From the NCBI RefSeq assembly GCF_000384075.1, contig NZ_KB913025.1, positions 4,089,901-4,153,900 on the forward strand: a DNA stretch of 64,000 nucleotides. The letters are read 5' to 3'. The notes under the pieces were generated by a model. The model was not told the DNA's origin. It did not search any database and saw only the letters and a list, made by a program, of their open reading frames with translations. Origin of the DNA: Methylovulum miyakonense HT12. Its GTDB lineage: Bacteria; Pseudomonadota; Gammaproteobacteria; Methylococcales; Methylomonadaceae. Of the stretch, positions 43,916-53,660 are shown one piece after another. A program made the translations under genes and the position numbers. Position 1 is the stretch's first letter. Each line of letters starts with the position of its first letter.

Positions 43916-44833
43916 TTAATTGCTGGTGGGCCAATATAATTGACGCGCGCCACCCTTGCCTTCGTTATAGGGGATAGGCAAATTAGCATCAATGTCCGCG
44001 TCTGCAGGCTCAATGGCCAAGTTATAACCGGCGCCACAAGCAGGGTCTAACGGGTTTTTAACTAAATCACGGGCAACTGTCATCGTTGGCCAGTAAACCA
44101 ATCCTGAATCCATCTCGGCTTGGCTATAAGGCATCACGTTTGCGTCATTGAATTTAGTGGTCAAATGGCCAATCCAGACATCTGCCCTAGCAGGATTTTT
44201 TCTGCTGGCCTTACCGCTTAAGCAATAATTGACTTCCGCAATCCGTACTTTTAGGCTTTTGGCACATGAAGTGGTTTTAAAGTTGATCGGGCCGACCGCA
44301 AAAGGTGAAAATGCGGCGCTGCTGGTGACTTCTTGGAAGATCGGTGCGGAAGCGTAAGGGAGCGGGCCGTTGTTGGTGAAATAACCTCTTTTTAACGGCG
44401 TTGCGTGCGCCCCCAATAGGGTGTTTTTGTCAATTTTAGGGACGAAATTTGCGAACAAGTTAGGTTGGATGGTATTTAACCCCAAACCTGTAAAGCCCAC
44501 GCCTGCCACCACACCGGCAATATCGTCGGACAAATCCGCCAAAGTGCCCATTGGCGCGCCAGTGGTAGGGTCAAGTTTAGTGACAACCGCTAAGGCAGGG
44601 TCAGCGGCGTTAGGAAATAAGGCTGACATGGCAATGATATTTTTGGTTCTTCCGACAGAAGAATCGCCATTGCCGTCACAACCATGTGAAACGTTGAATG
44701 CGTTATAAGCCACTACGCCTTCTGGAACAACATCCCGGATACCTGTGTGTGCCAATACGTTTTGGGCGGTAATGGACACCAATATTGCTGCTGATAAGAG
44801 CGCCAGTTGTTTTGCCAGTTTATTTTTTTTCAT
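43916..44833 (-). CDS. secreted protein with predicted N-terminal histidine, first gene of the set
   Basis: The 305-residue product has a signal peptide ending NVLA, which would leave His as first mature residue (HTGIRDVVPEGV). The part YNAFNVSHGCDGN resembles VPHGCDG of YcnI/DUF1775 copper proteins, a resemblance that I offer as a hint only. More cysteines (TTSCAKSL, VNYCLSG, DPACGAG) may pair. No other domain is recognised. It is at the upstream end of the minus-strand set (161 bp before the STN-HEAT gene) and probably carries the promoter in the 500 bp upstream. Confidence 0.65.
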   Translation of the reverse strand: MKKNKLAKQLALLSAAILVSITAQNVLAHTGIRDVVPEGVVAYNAFNVSHGCDGNGDSSVGRTKNIIAMSALFPNAADPALAVVTKLDPTTGAPMGTLADLSDDIAGVVAGVGFTGLGLNTIQPNLFANFVPKIDKNTLLGAHATPLKRGYFTNNGPLPYASAPIFQEVTSSAAFSPFAVGPINFKTTSCAKSLKVRIAEVNYCLSGKASRKNPARADVWIGHLTTKFNDANVMPYSQAEMDSGLVYWPTMTVARDLVKNPLDPACGAGYNLAIEPADADIDANLPIPYNEGKGGARQLYWPTSN

Positions 44834-45358
44834 CGAATACTCCTGTAGACATTATAGGTTGTTATATTAGCGAACATAAAAAACAGCAAAGCCGATATTA
44901 GGTTCACAATTACAAATAAGCACCATACATGCCAATCAATAACAGGCGTTTTATTTTAAATATATCCTATTGATATTAGATTACTTTTTACTTTTCTTGA
45001 GCAGGCAAACCAAACACTTGATGGTAGGGGGCAAGAGGGAAAAACCGATTAATCCCTATTGAAAACGATTGATATTATTCGGACAGGCCACCAAACCATG
45101 TGATATGCCACACACATTTTTCAATGTAAACACACAACCTATTGTATTGCTGGGTTTTTATTAAGTAATGCGTGATATGACATAGCATTATGCGTTAAAT
45201 AACACAGTTTAATTGGCTTATTAAGGCGGCCGGAGCGGCACTAAAAGGCCAACAAACCCTAATAAAATGGCTGGCTTACACATTATCCAAACAAAAAAGG
45301 CCGGGGGCACGAACCACTCGTGCCCCCGGCCTTTTAAACCGGAATTTTCAGCTAGCGC
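44834..45358. other. 525-bp intergenic region upstream of the HTG protein gene
   Basis: AT-rich; should hold the promoter of the minus-strand set at 43916 and includes the secA terminator at 45295-45335. No open frame with support, no repeat besides the terminator. Confidence 0.5.
45295..45335. terminator. long bidirectional terminator downstream of secA
   Basis: AAAAGGCCGGGGGCACGA pairs perfectly with its complement over a 5-base loop (ACCAC), giving an 18-bp stem with A-rich and T-rich edges. Confidence 0.92.
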
Positions 45359-48076
45359 TTAACTGATTTTGCCATGGCATTGTTTAAATTTTTGACCGGA
45401 GCCACAAGGGCAAGGGTCATTACGGCCTATATTTTTATTGTCATAGCCAGCAAATTGCAGGTTGGCGTCATCATCACCAACGTCCAATTGCGCCGCCGTG
45501 TCAGTATCGAATAAAGGCACTTCAGCATGGTCGAAGTGCATTTCTTTGGGCGTTTGCATTTGCCCGTCCAGCACTTCCGCATCCTGATCCTGCCTGAGCT
45601 GGATCTTAAACAGGATGGTCACAACCTCATGCTTGATATGCTCAAGCAAGCTGTTAAACATCTCAAACGCTTCGCGCTTGTATTCCTGCTTAGGGTCTTT
45701 TTGGGCATAGCCCCTAAAGTGTATGCCTTGGCGCAAATAATCCATTGCCGCCAAATGTTCTTTCCAATTGCTATCAAGCACTTGCAGCATAATTGACTTT
45801 TCAATATGTTGCATGATGTCCACACCAATACTCTGCTCTTTATCCTTATGGTTTTGTTCGAGTATTTCGACAATGCGCTGGCGCAAGCTCAGCTCATGCA
45901 AGGAATGGTCTTCATCCAGCATGTGCCGTATCGGGATTTGCACATTAAATTCTTGCTGGATATGGGTTTCCAGCTCTTCAATTGCCCATTGCTCCGCCAT
46001 GGTTTTGGGCGGGATGTATTCCGTGATGGCGTGGTTGACAACATCCGCGCGGATCGCGGTGATGATCTCCGAAATTTCGGCCGCCGCCATAATTTCGTTG
46101 CGCTGGGCATAGATCACTTTACGCTGGTCGTTGGCGACATCGTCATAAGCCAGAATTTCTTTGCGGATGTCAAAGTTGCGGCCTTCAACTTTGCGTTGGG
46201 CGTTTTCTATGGAGCGGGTGACCCACGGATGCTCAATCGCTTCACCATTGCCCATGCCTAATTTTTGCATCAGTCCGGCGACCCGTTCGGAGGCAAAGAT
46301 ACGCATCAAGTCATCTTGTAAGGACAAATAGAACCGCGTTGAACCCGGGTCACCTTGACGGCCTGAACGCCCCCTCAACTGGTTGTCAATACGCCGTGAT
46401 TCATGGCGCTCCGAACCGATGACATGCAGTCCGCCGCTGGCGATGACCTGGGTATGCCGGTCTAGCCAAGCCCCACGGATTTTATCTTTTTCAGCCTCGC
46501 TGGCATCAGCACCCAAAAGCTTAAGTTCGGCTTCCAGGTTACCCCCCAAGACAATGTCGGTTCCCCGCCCCGCCATATTGGTGGCGATTGTGACGGCAAA
46601 AGGCTGTCCGGCTTGCTCGATGATATGCGCTTCACGTTCGTGTTGCTTGGCGTTTAACACTTCATGTTTGATGCCCAGTTGCACCAGCAGCCCGGACAAA
46701 CGCTCGGAATTTTCGATGGAAGTCGTCCCCACCAAAACCGGTTGCCCGCGGGTGACGCATTCCTTAATGTCATCGGCAACGGCACGGTATTTTTCATCCG
46801 CGGTCAGGAATATCACGTCCCCCAAATCGCGGCGTATCATCGGGCGGTGCGTGGGGATGACCACCACTTCAAGCCCGTAAATTTTGTTGAGCTCAAACGC
46901 TTCGGTATCGGCGGTTCCGGTCATGCCCGATAATTTTTCGTACAGACGGAAGTAGTTTTGGAAAGTGATCGAAGCTAATGTTTGGTTTTCATTTTGGATA
47001 GTGACGCGTTCCTTGGCCTCAATCGCTTGGTGCAAGCCTTCTGACCAACGGCGGCCAGGCATCGTACGGCCTGTGAATTCGTCAACAATCACCACTTCAT
47101 CATTGGCGACGATGTAATCAACATCCCTTTTAAACAGGATGTGCGCCCGCAAGGATGCGTTGAGGTAATGCATCAAGCGGATATTGGTGGCGTCGTATAA
47201 GCTGGTGCCTTCAACCATCAAGCCGTGTTCCACCATAAGCTGTTCGACGCGCTCATGGCCTTGTTCGGTCAGGTGGATTTGCCGGGTTTTTTCATCAACC
47301 GTGTAATCACCGGCGGGGCTATCTTTTTCTTGCGCGGTTAAGGAGGGGATGATGCCGTTGGCTTTGATGTAGATTTCGGTGCTGTCTTCGGTCGGGCCGG
47401 AAATGATTAAAGGTGTCCGGGCTTCGTCAATCAGGATCGAATCGACTTCATCGACGATGGCAAAATACAAATCACGCTGGACTTTTTGCTCCAGGCTGAA
47501 TGCCATATTGTCGCGGAGGTAGTCGAAACCGAATTCGTTGTTGGTCCCGTAAGTGATGTCACACGCATAGGCATTGCGTCTTGATTGTGCGTCCATTTGC
47601 CCGAGGATCACACCTGTGGTCAAGCCCAAGAAACTGTATAGCCTGCCCATGTTTTCGGCGTCACGTTTGGCAAGGTAATCGTTGACGGTGACGACATGCA
47701 CGCCACGTCCTGGCAACGCGTTGAGATACGCGGCAAGCGTCGCCATCAGGGTTTTGCCTTCGCCCGTTTTCATTTCGGCAATCCTGCCGTCATTCAAGAC
47801 CATACCGCCGATTAGCTGCACATCGAAATGGCGCATGCTAAAAACCCGTGTAGACGCTTCCCGAACCGCAGCGAAAGCCTCTGGAATAAGATTGTCCAAA
47901 CGCTCGCCTGCACTTAAACGATCACGAAAAACTTGAGTTTTAGCCTTTAAGTCATCATCAGGCAGTTTTTCGTATTCCAAAGCTAAGGCATTGATCTTTT
48001 TGACCAACTTTTTCTTTTTATTTATCAGCCTATCGTTACGGCTCCCTACAACAAGTTTAACTAGCTTACCGAGCAT
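45359..48076 (-). CDS. secA: preprotein translocase ATPase SecA
   Basis: From the ATG at 48076 ([20 protein letters not shown]) the product has 905 residues, close to the 901 of E. coli; the ATG 13 codons earlier is less usual. Walker A is [14 protein letters not shown], Walker B region [20 protein letters not shown], followed by the preprotein cross-linking domain, NBD2 ([32 protein letters not shown]) and the helical scaffold. The C-terminus has the zinc site [14 protein letters not shown] that contacts SecB and lipids. It drives Sec-dependent export. Single gene with its own terminator. Confidence 0.98.
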   Translation of the reverse strand: MLGKLVKLVVGSRNDRLINKKKKLVKKINALALEYEKLPDDDLKAKTQVFRDRLSAGERLDNLIPEAFAAVREASTRVFSMRHFDVQLIGGMVLNDGRIAEMKTGEGKTLMATLAAYLNALPGRGVHVVTVNDYLAKRDAENMGRLYSFLGLTTGVILGQMDAQSRRNAYACDITYGTNNEFGFDYLRDNMAFSLEQKVQRDLYFAIVDEVDSILIDEARTPLIISGPTEDSTEIYIKANGIIPSLTAQEKDSPAGDYTVDEKTRQIHLTEQGHERVEQLMVEHGLMVEGTSLYDATNIRLMHYLNASLRAHILFKRDVDYIVANDEVVIVDEFTGRTMPGRRWSEGLHQAIEAKERVTIQNENQTLASITFQNYFRLYEKLSGMTGTADTEAFELNKIYGLEVVVIPTHRPMIRRDLGDVIFLTADEKYRAVADDIKECVTRGQPVLVGTTSIENSERLSGLLVQLGIKHEVLNAKQHEREAHIIEQAGQPFAVTIATNMAGRGTDIVLGGNLEAELKLLGADASEAEKDKIRGAWLDRHTQVIASGGLHVIGSERHESRRIDNQLRGRSGRQGDPGSTRFYLSLQDDLMRIFASERVAGLMQKLGMGNGEAIEHPWVTRSIENAQRKVEGRNFDIRKEILAYDDVANDQRKVIYAQRNEIMAAAEISEIITAIRADVVNHAITEYIPPKTMAEQWAIEELETHIQQEFNVQIPIRHMLDEDHSLHELSLRQRIVEILEQNHKDKEQSIGVDIMQHIEKSIMLQVLDSNWKEHLAAMDYLRQGIHFRGYAQKDPKQEYKREAFEMFNSLLEHIKHEVVTILFKIQLRQDQDAEVLDGQMQTPKEMHFDHAEVPLFDTDTAAQLDVGDDDANLQFAGYDNKNIGRNDPCPCGSGQKFKQCHGKIS

Positions 48077-48397
48077 GTCTTTTTCCGGTGTGAAAGTGGT
48101 AAATGGTTCAATCAAAGCCCCCGATTATATACCGTCCGGCCTATTAGTTACAGAGAAAACGCCTGATTTGTATATCCATCAGATGTTTGTGAACTGGCTT
48201 AAGGGCGAGGATAAGCCGCTACCGACAAGAAATTGGCTTATAATTGCAACCATTGTTTTGGGTTGGGTAGCCCGGCAATAATCAATAAACGACTAGAACC
48301 ACCAAGTATGATAAGAAAAATAATTACAACCTCATCAGTACAGATATTGGCCAACTCATGCCAATAGCCATAACTAGCCATATTCGGGAGAACACAC

Positions 48398-48988
48398 ATG
48401 CAAACCTTGACTAAAAAGCTTTTAAATTACTTTCTGATTGGCATCCTGGCCATTTTGCCCATCGTTGTAATTTTGCAAATCATTATTTTTATAAAAGAAC
48501 TGGTGTCGGATTTATTTAGTATCGTGCATGACTATGCCGATAATTATTTTTATACGGCATTATTTTTCGCAGTGAGTTTTATCATTGTCGTGTCCATCGG
48601 CCAGAAAATCGTCAAAAAAGGCCGCCCTTGGGTCATTACGATTTTCGATAAAATGATTGAAAAAATCCCATTCCTAAACACGATTTACCGTGTTGTCGGC
48701 AAATTGATCAATATGTTTTCTTCGCATGACCAAAAAGTCGGCAAAGAAGTGGTTTATGTCGAATATCCTAGCCCGGGGATTTGGGTGCCGGCTTATGTGA
48801 CCAATCGCTATGAAGACAAATATGTCCTGTTTATCCCGACCTCCCCGAATCCAACTTCGGGGTTTACCGTGATTGTTGACCAAGCAAAAATCATCAAATC
48901 GGCGATGAACATTGAAGAGGCCACCAGTTTTATTGTTAGCGTAGGTGTTGATTACAATAAATCCGCAGAAATGACGCAACTGCCATAA
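48398..48988 (+). CDS. DUF502 membrane protein
   Basis: The 196-residue product has two N-terminal membrane helices (NYFLIGILAILPIVVILQII and TALFFAVSFIIVVSIGQKIV), then a conserved soluble part: IEKIPFLNTIYRVVGKLINM, VVYVEYPSPGIWVPAYVTNR, LFIPTSPNPTSGFTVIVDQ. This is the DUF502 family, a widespread membrane protein without settled biochemical role. GGGAGA precedes the ATG. The next gene, a small lipoprotein, follows 22 bp later on the same strand. Confidence 0.88.
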   Translation: MQTLTKKLLNYFLIGILAILPIVVILQIIIFIKELVSDLFSIVHDYADNYFYTALFFAVSFIIVVSIGQKIVKKGRPWVITIFDKMIEKIPFLNTIYRVVGKLINMFSSHDQKVGKEVVYVEYPSPGIWVPAYVTNRYEDKYVLFIPTSPNPTSGFTVIVDQAKIIKSAMNIEEATSFIVSVGVDYNKSAEMTQLP

Positions 48989-49010
48989 CCATCAGAATGG
49001 GGAACGCAAT

Positions 49011-49220
49011 ATGACAAGATTGACATTAAGGGCTTTATGTTGGCTAATCGTTGCCAACATGGCCGGGTGTAGCAATGAACCCTCTCCAGAGGGCAAACCT
49101 GAAAAACCACCAGGCATCGCCACACAAGCGGAAGCCCTAAGCAAAGCCAAACAAGTGGGACAAGTGCTGGAAGAAAGCGCACGGCAGGAACGGGAAGAAA
49201 TAAAGCAACAAAGCCAATAG
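49011..49220 (+). CDS. small lipoprotein with coiled-coil tail
   Basis: The 69-residue product has an N-terminal signal with lipobox NMAGC at about residue 20, a Pro/Glu/Lys linker, and a charged helix (QAEALSKAKQVGQVLEESAR...). The mature form is about 50 residues, with a likely coiled coil that might oligomerise or contact peptidoglycan. It is probably co-transcribed with the DUF502 gene. Function unknown. Confidence 0.7.
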   Translation: MTRLTLRALCWLIVANMAGCSNEPSPEGKPEKPPGIATQAEALSKAKQVGQVLEESARQEREEIKQQSQ

Positions 49221-49238
49221 GGCCCCAGTAGGATAAAC

Positions 49239-49272
49239 GGCCTCCAATGGTATTTTAATCTTGGAGGCCCTT
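49239..49272. terminator. hairpin after the small lipoprotein gene
   Basis: GGCCTCCAA pairs with TTGGAGGCC over 13 bases and is followed by CTTT; probable terminator of the DUF502-lipoprotein unit. Confidence 0.6.
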
Positions 49273-49450
49273 TACCGGCCTAGTGCTTAGTCACTGATTT
49301 TTTGTCGGGCCAGTCTAAATCCGTAGGGGTGGACGGTTGTCCGCCTTGTTTATGGCCTGTACCGAAATCCGCAGCGATCAGGCGAGCAACCGCTCGCCCC
49401 TACGAAAATAACACTGACAACTCAACACTCTAACTGGGCACTAGAACGCA

Positions 49451-50455
49451 TTAAGCGGACAGATGGTAAGCGATGATGCGTTCCACTTCATTTTTAGACC
49501 CTAAGATGACGGGCACCCTTTGGTGTATGCCTGACGGTTGGATGTCCAGGATACGTTCGTATCCGGTAGTGCATAAACCGCCCGCTTGCTCAATAATAAA
49601 CGCCATTGGATTGGCTTCGTACATAATCCGCAATTTTGCCGGTTTTTTGGGGTCGCGGTTATCTATCGGATACAGAAACACCCCGCCACGCGTCAAAATC
49701 CGGTAAATATCGGCGACAAACGACGCCACCCAACGCATATTAAAATCCTTTCCGCGCACACCTTCCTTACCCTGGACACATTCTTCGATATAGCGTTGCA
49801 CGGGCGGCTCCCAAAACCGCTGGTTGGACATGTTTATCGCAAATTCGCTGGTTTCTTCAGGGATGCGCATATTGGGATGGGTGAGCATAAATTCACCAAT
49901 ATCCTGATCCAAAGTAAAGCCATTGACCCCCTGCCCTGTCGTCAACACCAGCATCGTTGACGGGCCATAAATGACGAAACCCGCACACACTTGCTCGGAA
50001 CCCTTCGCCAAAAAATCATCCAGGGTTGGCTCTATGCCTTCACGGCAACGCAAGACAGAAAAAATAGTCCCGACCGCCAAATTGACATCAATATTTGACG
50101 AACCATCCAGCGGATCGAACATGACCAGATACTTGCCTTTTGGATAATGGGCGGGGATGGTGATGACATCATCAATTTCTTCTGAAGCCATGCCCGCCAG
50201 ATGGCCCGTCCAGATCAACTGGTTCACCATAATCTCATGCGTGATAATGTCCAATTTTTTCTGGACTTCACCCTGCACATTTTCCGATCCGGCACTGCCC
50301 AACACACCAATCAACTGCCCCCGGTTGACTTTATGGGCTATTTGTTTGCAGGCGGTGACGATATTATTCAAAAGCAGGGTAAACGTGCCTGAGGCATCAG
50401 GCCATTCACGTTGTTGCTCAATGATAAATCGGGTCAATGTCACTGTGTTGGTCAT
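49451..50455 (-). CDS. fbp: class I fructose-1,6-bisphosphatase
   Basis: The 334-residue product has the class I FBPase hallmark [20 protein letters not shown] with the metal-binding aspartates, and the C-terminal [20 protein letters not shown]. It removes phosphate from fructose 1,6-bisphosphate, a step of gluconeogenesis and of Calvin or RuMP regeneration. Single gene, preceded by a short intergenic region towards the SemiSWEET gene. Confidence 0.95.
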   Translation of the reverse strand: MTNTVTLTRFIIEQQREWPDASGTFTLLLNNIVTACKQIAHKVNRGQLIGVLGSAGSENVQGEVQKKLDIITHEIMVNQLIWTGHLAGMASEEIDDVITIPAHYPKGKYLVMFDPLDGSSNIDVNLAVGTIFSVLRCREGIEPTLDDFLAKGSEQVCAGFVIYGPSTMLVLTTGQGVNGFTLDQDIGEFMLTHPNMRIPEETSEFAINMSNQRFWEPPVQRYIEECVQGKEGVRGKDFNMRWVASFVADIYRILTRGGVFLYPIDNRDPKKPAKLRIMYEANPMAFIIEQAGGLCTTGYERILDIQPSGIHQRVPVILGSKNEVERIIAYHLSA

Positions 50456-50582
50456 ATCACTCTCATTCTAGGTTTAAAAACGGGGCGGCCATCATTCACT
50501 TGAATATTTAAGGCCGAGAAAAAACTGGCATTGCACAAACAATGCAAAGATGCATGTAGTCAAGATACTGATTTGGTAGGGG

Positions 50583-50855
50583 TTATTTTTTTTTCAAAAA
50601 GTCGTTGTAGACTTTAAAGGAGAGGATTGTGGCTGCCAAGATGAAAGTGACGATATTGGCAATGACCAACGCCTTATCAGCAATATAAACGCCATAAACC
50701 AGCCAGCAAAACACCCCCGTAGTAAATAGGCTATACATGCCCATGGACAATGATTCGGTATCCCTGGTTTTAATGGTCAAAATGGCTTGCGGTAAAAACG
50801 AACTGGTGGTCAGCGTAGCGGCTATATAGCCAATGATGTCAGGCGTGATGGTCAT
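50583..50855 (-). CDS. SemiSWEET (PQ-loop) transporter
   Basis: The 90-residue product has three membrane helices as in SemiSWEET half-transporters: GYIAATLTTSSFLPQAILTI with the PQ motif, SMGMYSLFTTGVFCWLVYGV and VIANIVTFILAATILSFKVY. Proteins of this kind dimerise to move sugars across the inner membrane by facilitated diffusion. The trailing KKK is normal. It stands 95 bp after the fatty-acid-hydroxylase-like gene on the same strand. Confidence 0.88.
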   Translation of the reverse strand: MTITPDIIGYIAATLTTSSFLPQAILTIKTRDTESLSMGMYSLFTTGVFCWLVYGVYIADKALVIANIVTFILAATILSFKVYNDFLKKK

Positions 50856-50950
50856 AGGGGTTGTTTAGTTTTTTGTTTTAGTGCAGATACACGCACTAAA
50901 AGGATGGCGGCTTCGTTGGCTTGCTAGTCTAGTGAGTCGGTTTCGGCGTG

Positions 50951-51442
50951 TCAATATAACCCATCTTCGGGATATTTCCGGGTCCCTAACAAATGATCGA
51001 ACCAAGGCCAAGTCACGCACCAATTCCCGCCACAAGCTAGCTGGTTGCAAAGATGATGGTCATAATGCCAACGCAAGTGCCGTTTTGCCCAGACCGGATC
51101 AAGATGGGCCTTGCGATGTTTGTAGTAATAAAGCGCCAAAGACAAATAAATGGCGCTGGTCAAAGCGGGCAACAAGAAAAATAAGGGCAAATGCAACAAC
51201 ACAATACCCATCAAAACGACCAACTCTTTGCTTTGGGTGTTCCATGTTGTCAGACAAACCGATTGATATCCGGGATCAACCATTGCGTGTTTGGCACAAA
51301 CGGCATGATGTTCCTGCAAATGATAGGCCCAAAAGCTCTGCGGATTCCCCCCTAGCCCGTGAAGGATATATTTGTGCATCAGCCACTCGCCCGCATTGGC
51401 ATATAACAAACCTGAGAGGAATTGAATGGCTAATAGCGACAT
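50951..51442 (-). CDS. fatty-acid-hydroxylase superfamily membrane di-iron protein
   Basis: The 163-residue product has membrane helices and the histidine boxes of the membrane di-iron hydroxylase/desaturase group: HKYILH (HxxxxH), HLQEHH (HxxxHH), HRKAHLD and HLRWHYDHH. They place eight or more His ligands on the cytoplasmic face. The protein is short for the family. It could hydroxylate or desaturate a fatty acid, a sterol or a hopanoid. It follows hemF by 6 bp, so it may depend on the same transcript. Substrate unknown. Confidence 0.8.
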   Translation of the reverse strand: MSLLAIQFLSGLLYANAGEWLMHKYILHGLGGNPQSFWAYHLQEHHAVCAKHAMVDPGYQSVCLTTWNTQSKELVVLMGIVLLHLPLFFLLPALTSAIYLSLALYYYKHRKAHLDPVWAKRHLRWHYDHHLCNQLACGGNWCVTWPWFDHLLGTRKYPEDGLY

Positions 51443-51448
51443 TGGCTT

Positions 51449-52384
<936 letters not shown>

Positions 52385-52508
52385 TTAATAAGGCACGAAT
52401 GCTATCAGTTTTTATGTCGTGGATTCAACAAAGGATTTCCATTATTTTTTTAAGGTTAAAAACACCTCAGTTAAAAGCCCCCAAACTCCAGATATAGCCA
52501 TTAAAAAT

Positions 52509-53556
52509 GGCTATGTTTGCGTTAATAGTTGGAAAGGTACGCAACGCCCCACAGCGGCTTGCAGGATGACGCCGGGGGTGATTTGTTCGCCCCATCGCTC
52601 CAGTCCGCGCCGCCAGCCCAGATAGTTATCAAGGTATTTGGTGGCGACCCCATGGAACCGCCGCATCCAAGTTTTGAGGCGGCTGTCATACGCATTGACA
52701 TTTTGGATGTGGTAAACCCCGGCCAGCACACGAATCCCCGCCGATAGGTTCAATGCACGATGCGCAATACCCGCCTGACGCGCCGCGCCTTTGAGACTTG
52801 CGCCGCCATCGGTGCATAGCACGGCGTCCGCTACGACGACGCGGCCAATAATGGGCGCCTCTTCGGCTTGCGTGGCCGCCGTCAGTTTGAAGTCGGTGGT
52901 GGTACCATGACGGTCACGTAGCACCAATACCGGCACTTGACCGTCCCCCGTCCCGCGTTGATGGGCCGCATGGCCACGGCGGTGCGGCGGCCTTGGTAAC
53001 TGTCGTGAGCCTTTGAATGACAACGGAAAATAGGTTTCGTCCGCTTCGACAATGCCGGTCAAGCCAGTCGCCTTCAGCCCGGCCACCTCGGTGAGAAAAC
53101 GGTGCCGCCAGCGAAAGCTCGTGGTTTTAGCCACGCCACAACGCTCGGCGGCTTTACGGACGGTGAGCCCTTCAATCAAGGCTTGGCTATAATCGAACCA
53201 GCGCTCTTTATGCCGCAACCGCGCAAGCGGGGTGCCCGTTAAAGCATTAAAACATTTTCCGCAGTCCCGGCAGCGGAACCGCTGTAACCCCGATTGCCTG
53301 CCCCAGCGGCCCAGTCGCCCGCTCTGGCAATGCGGGCACGGGCGCAGGTGTCCGCTCTCCAATTCACTGACGATGGCTTCACGGGATTCCGCCGCATTCA
53401 GCTGGACGAGCACGGCTGTCCGTTGCTTTCGGGTGAGGCGGCCCACCCCTTCCAACCACTCGCAATAGGCTTTTGTCTTCATTGTTCCACCCCCTGTCCC
53501 AATGAGACCAGGGTGAGTACAAAAGTTCAGATTCAACTATTAACGCAAACATAGCC
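52509..53556. mobile_element. intact IS1595-family element
   Basis: 23-bp perfect terminal inverted repeats beginning GGCTATGTTTGCGTTAATAG lie at 52509-52531 and 53534-53556. The 8-bp TTAAAAAT is duplicated directly outside (52501-52508 and 53557-53564), as expected for IS1595. It carries one intact transposase gene. Because ends, duplication and gene are all complete it is likely a recent insertion. It lies 104 bp upstream of a TonB receptor gene. Confidence 0.95.
52511..53482 (-). CDS. IS1595-family transposase
   Basis: From the ATG at 53482 the product has 323 residues (MKTKAYCEWLEGVGRLTRKQ). The zinc ribbon is CPHC...CRDC (about residues 50-75), followed by a helix-turn-helix region (GLTVRKAAERCGVAKTTSFR) and the ISXO2-like DDE domain with IVEADETYFPLS, VLCTDGGASLKGAA and NVNAYDSRLKTWMRRFHGVA. 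The frame ends with a TAG that lies inside the left terminal inverted repeat. Full length and without lesions, so the element may still be mobile. Confidence 0.92.
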   Translation of the reverse strand: MKTKAYCEWLEGVGRLTRKQRTAVLVQLNAAESREAIVSELESGHLRPCPHCQSGRLGRWGRQSGLQRFRCRDCGKCFNALTGTPLARLRHKERWFDYSQALIEGLTVRKAAERCGVAKTTSFRWRHRFLTEVAGLKATGLTGIVEADETYFPLSFKGSRQLPRPPHRRGHAAHQRGTGDGQVPVLVLRDRHGTTTDFKLTAATQAEEAPIIGRVVVADAVLCTDGGASLKGAARQAGIAHRALNLSAGIRVLAGVYHIQNVNAYDSRLKTWMRRFHGVATKYLDNYLGWRRGLERWGEQITPGVILQAAVGRCVPFQLLTQT

Positions 53557-53660
53557 TTAAAAATGGCCCAAAATTTAGTTGCCAGGGCATGAGGTGCTTC
53601 CATGAGTGGCGCGTCTTTATCGACAAGTGTTTTTAACTTAGCAATAAGGCGATTGGCAGA

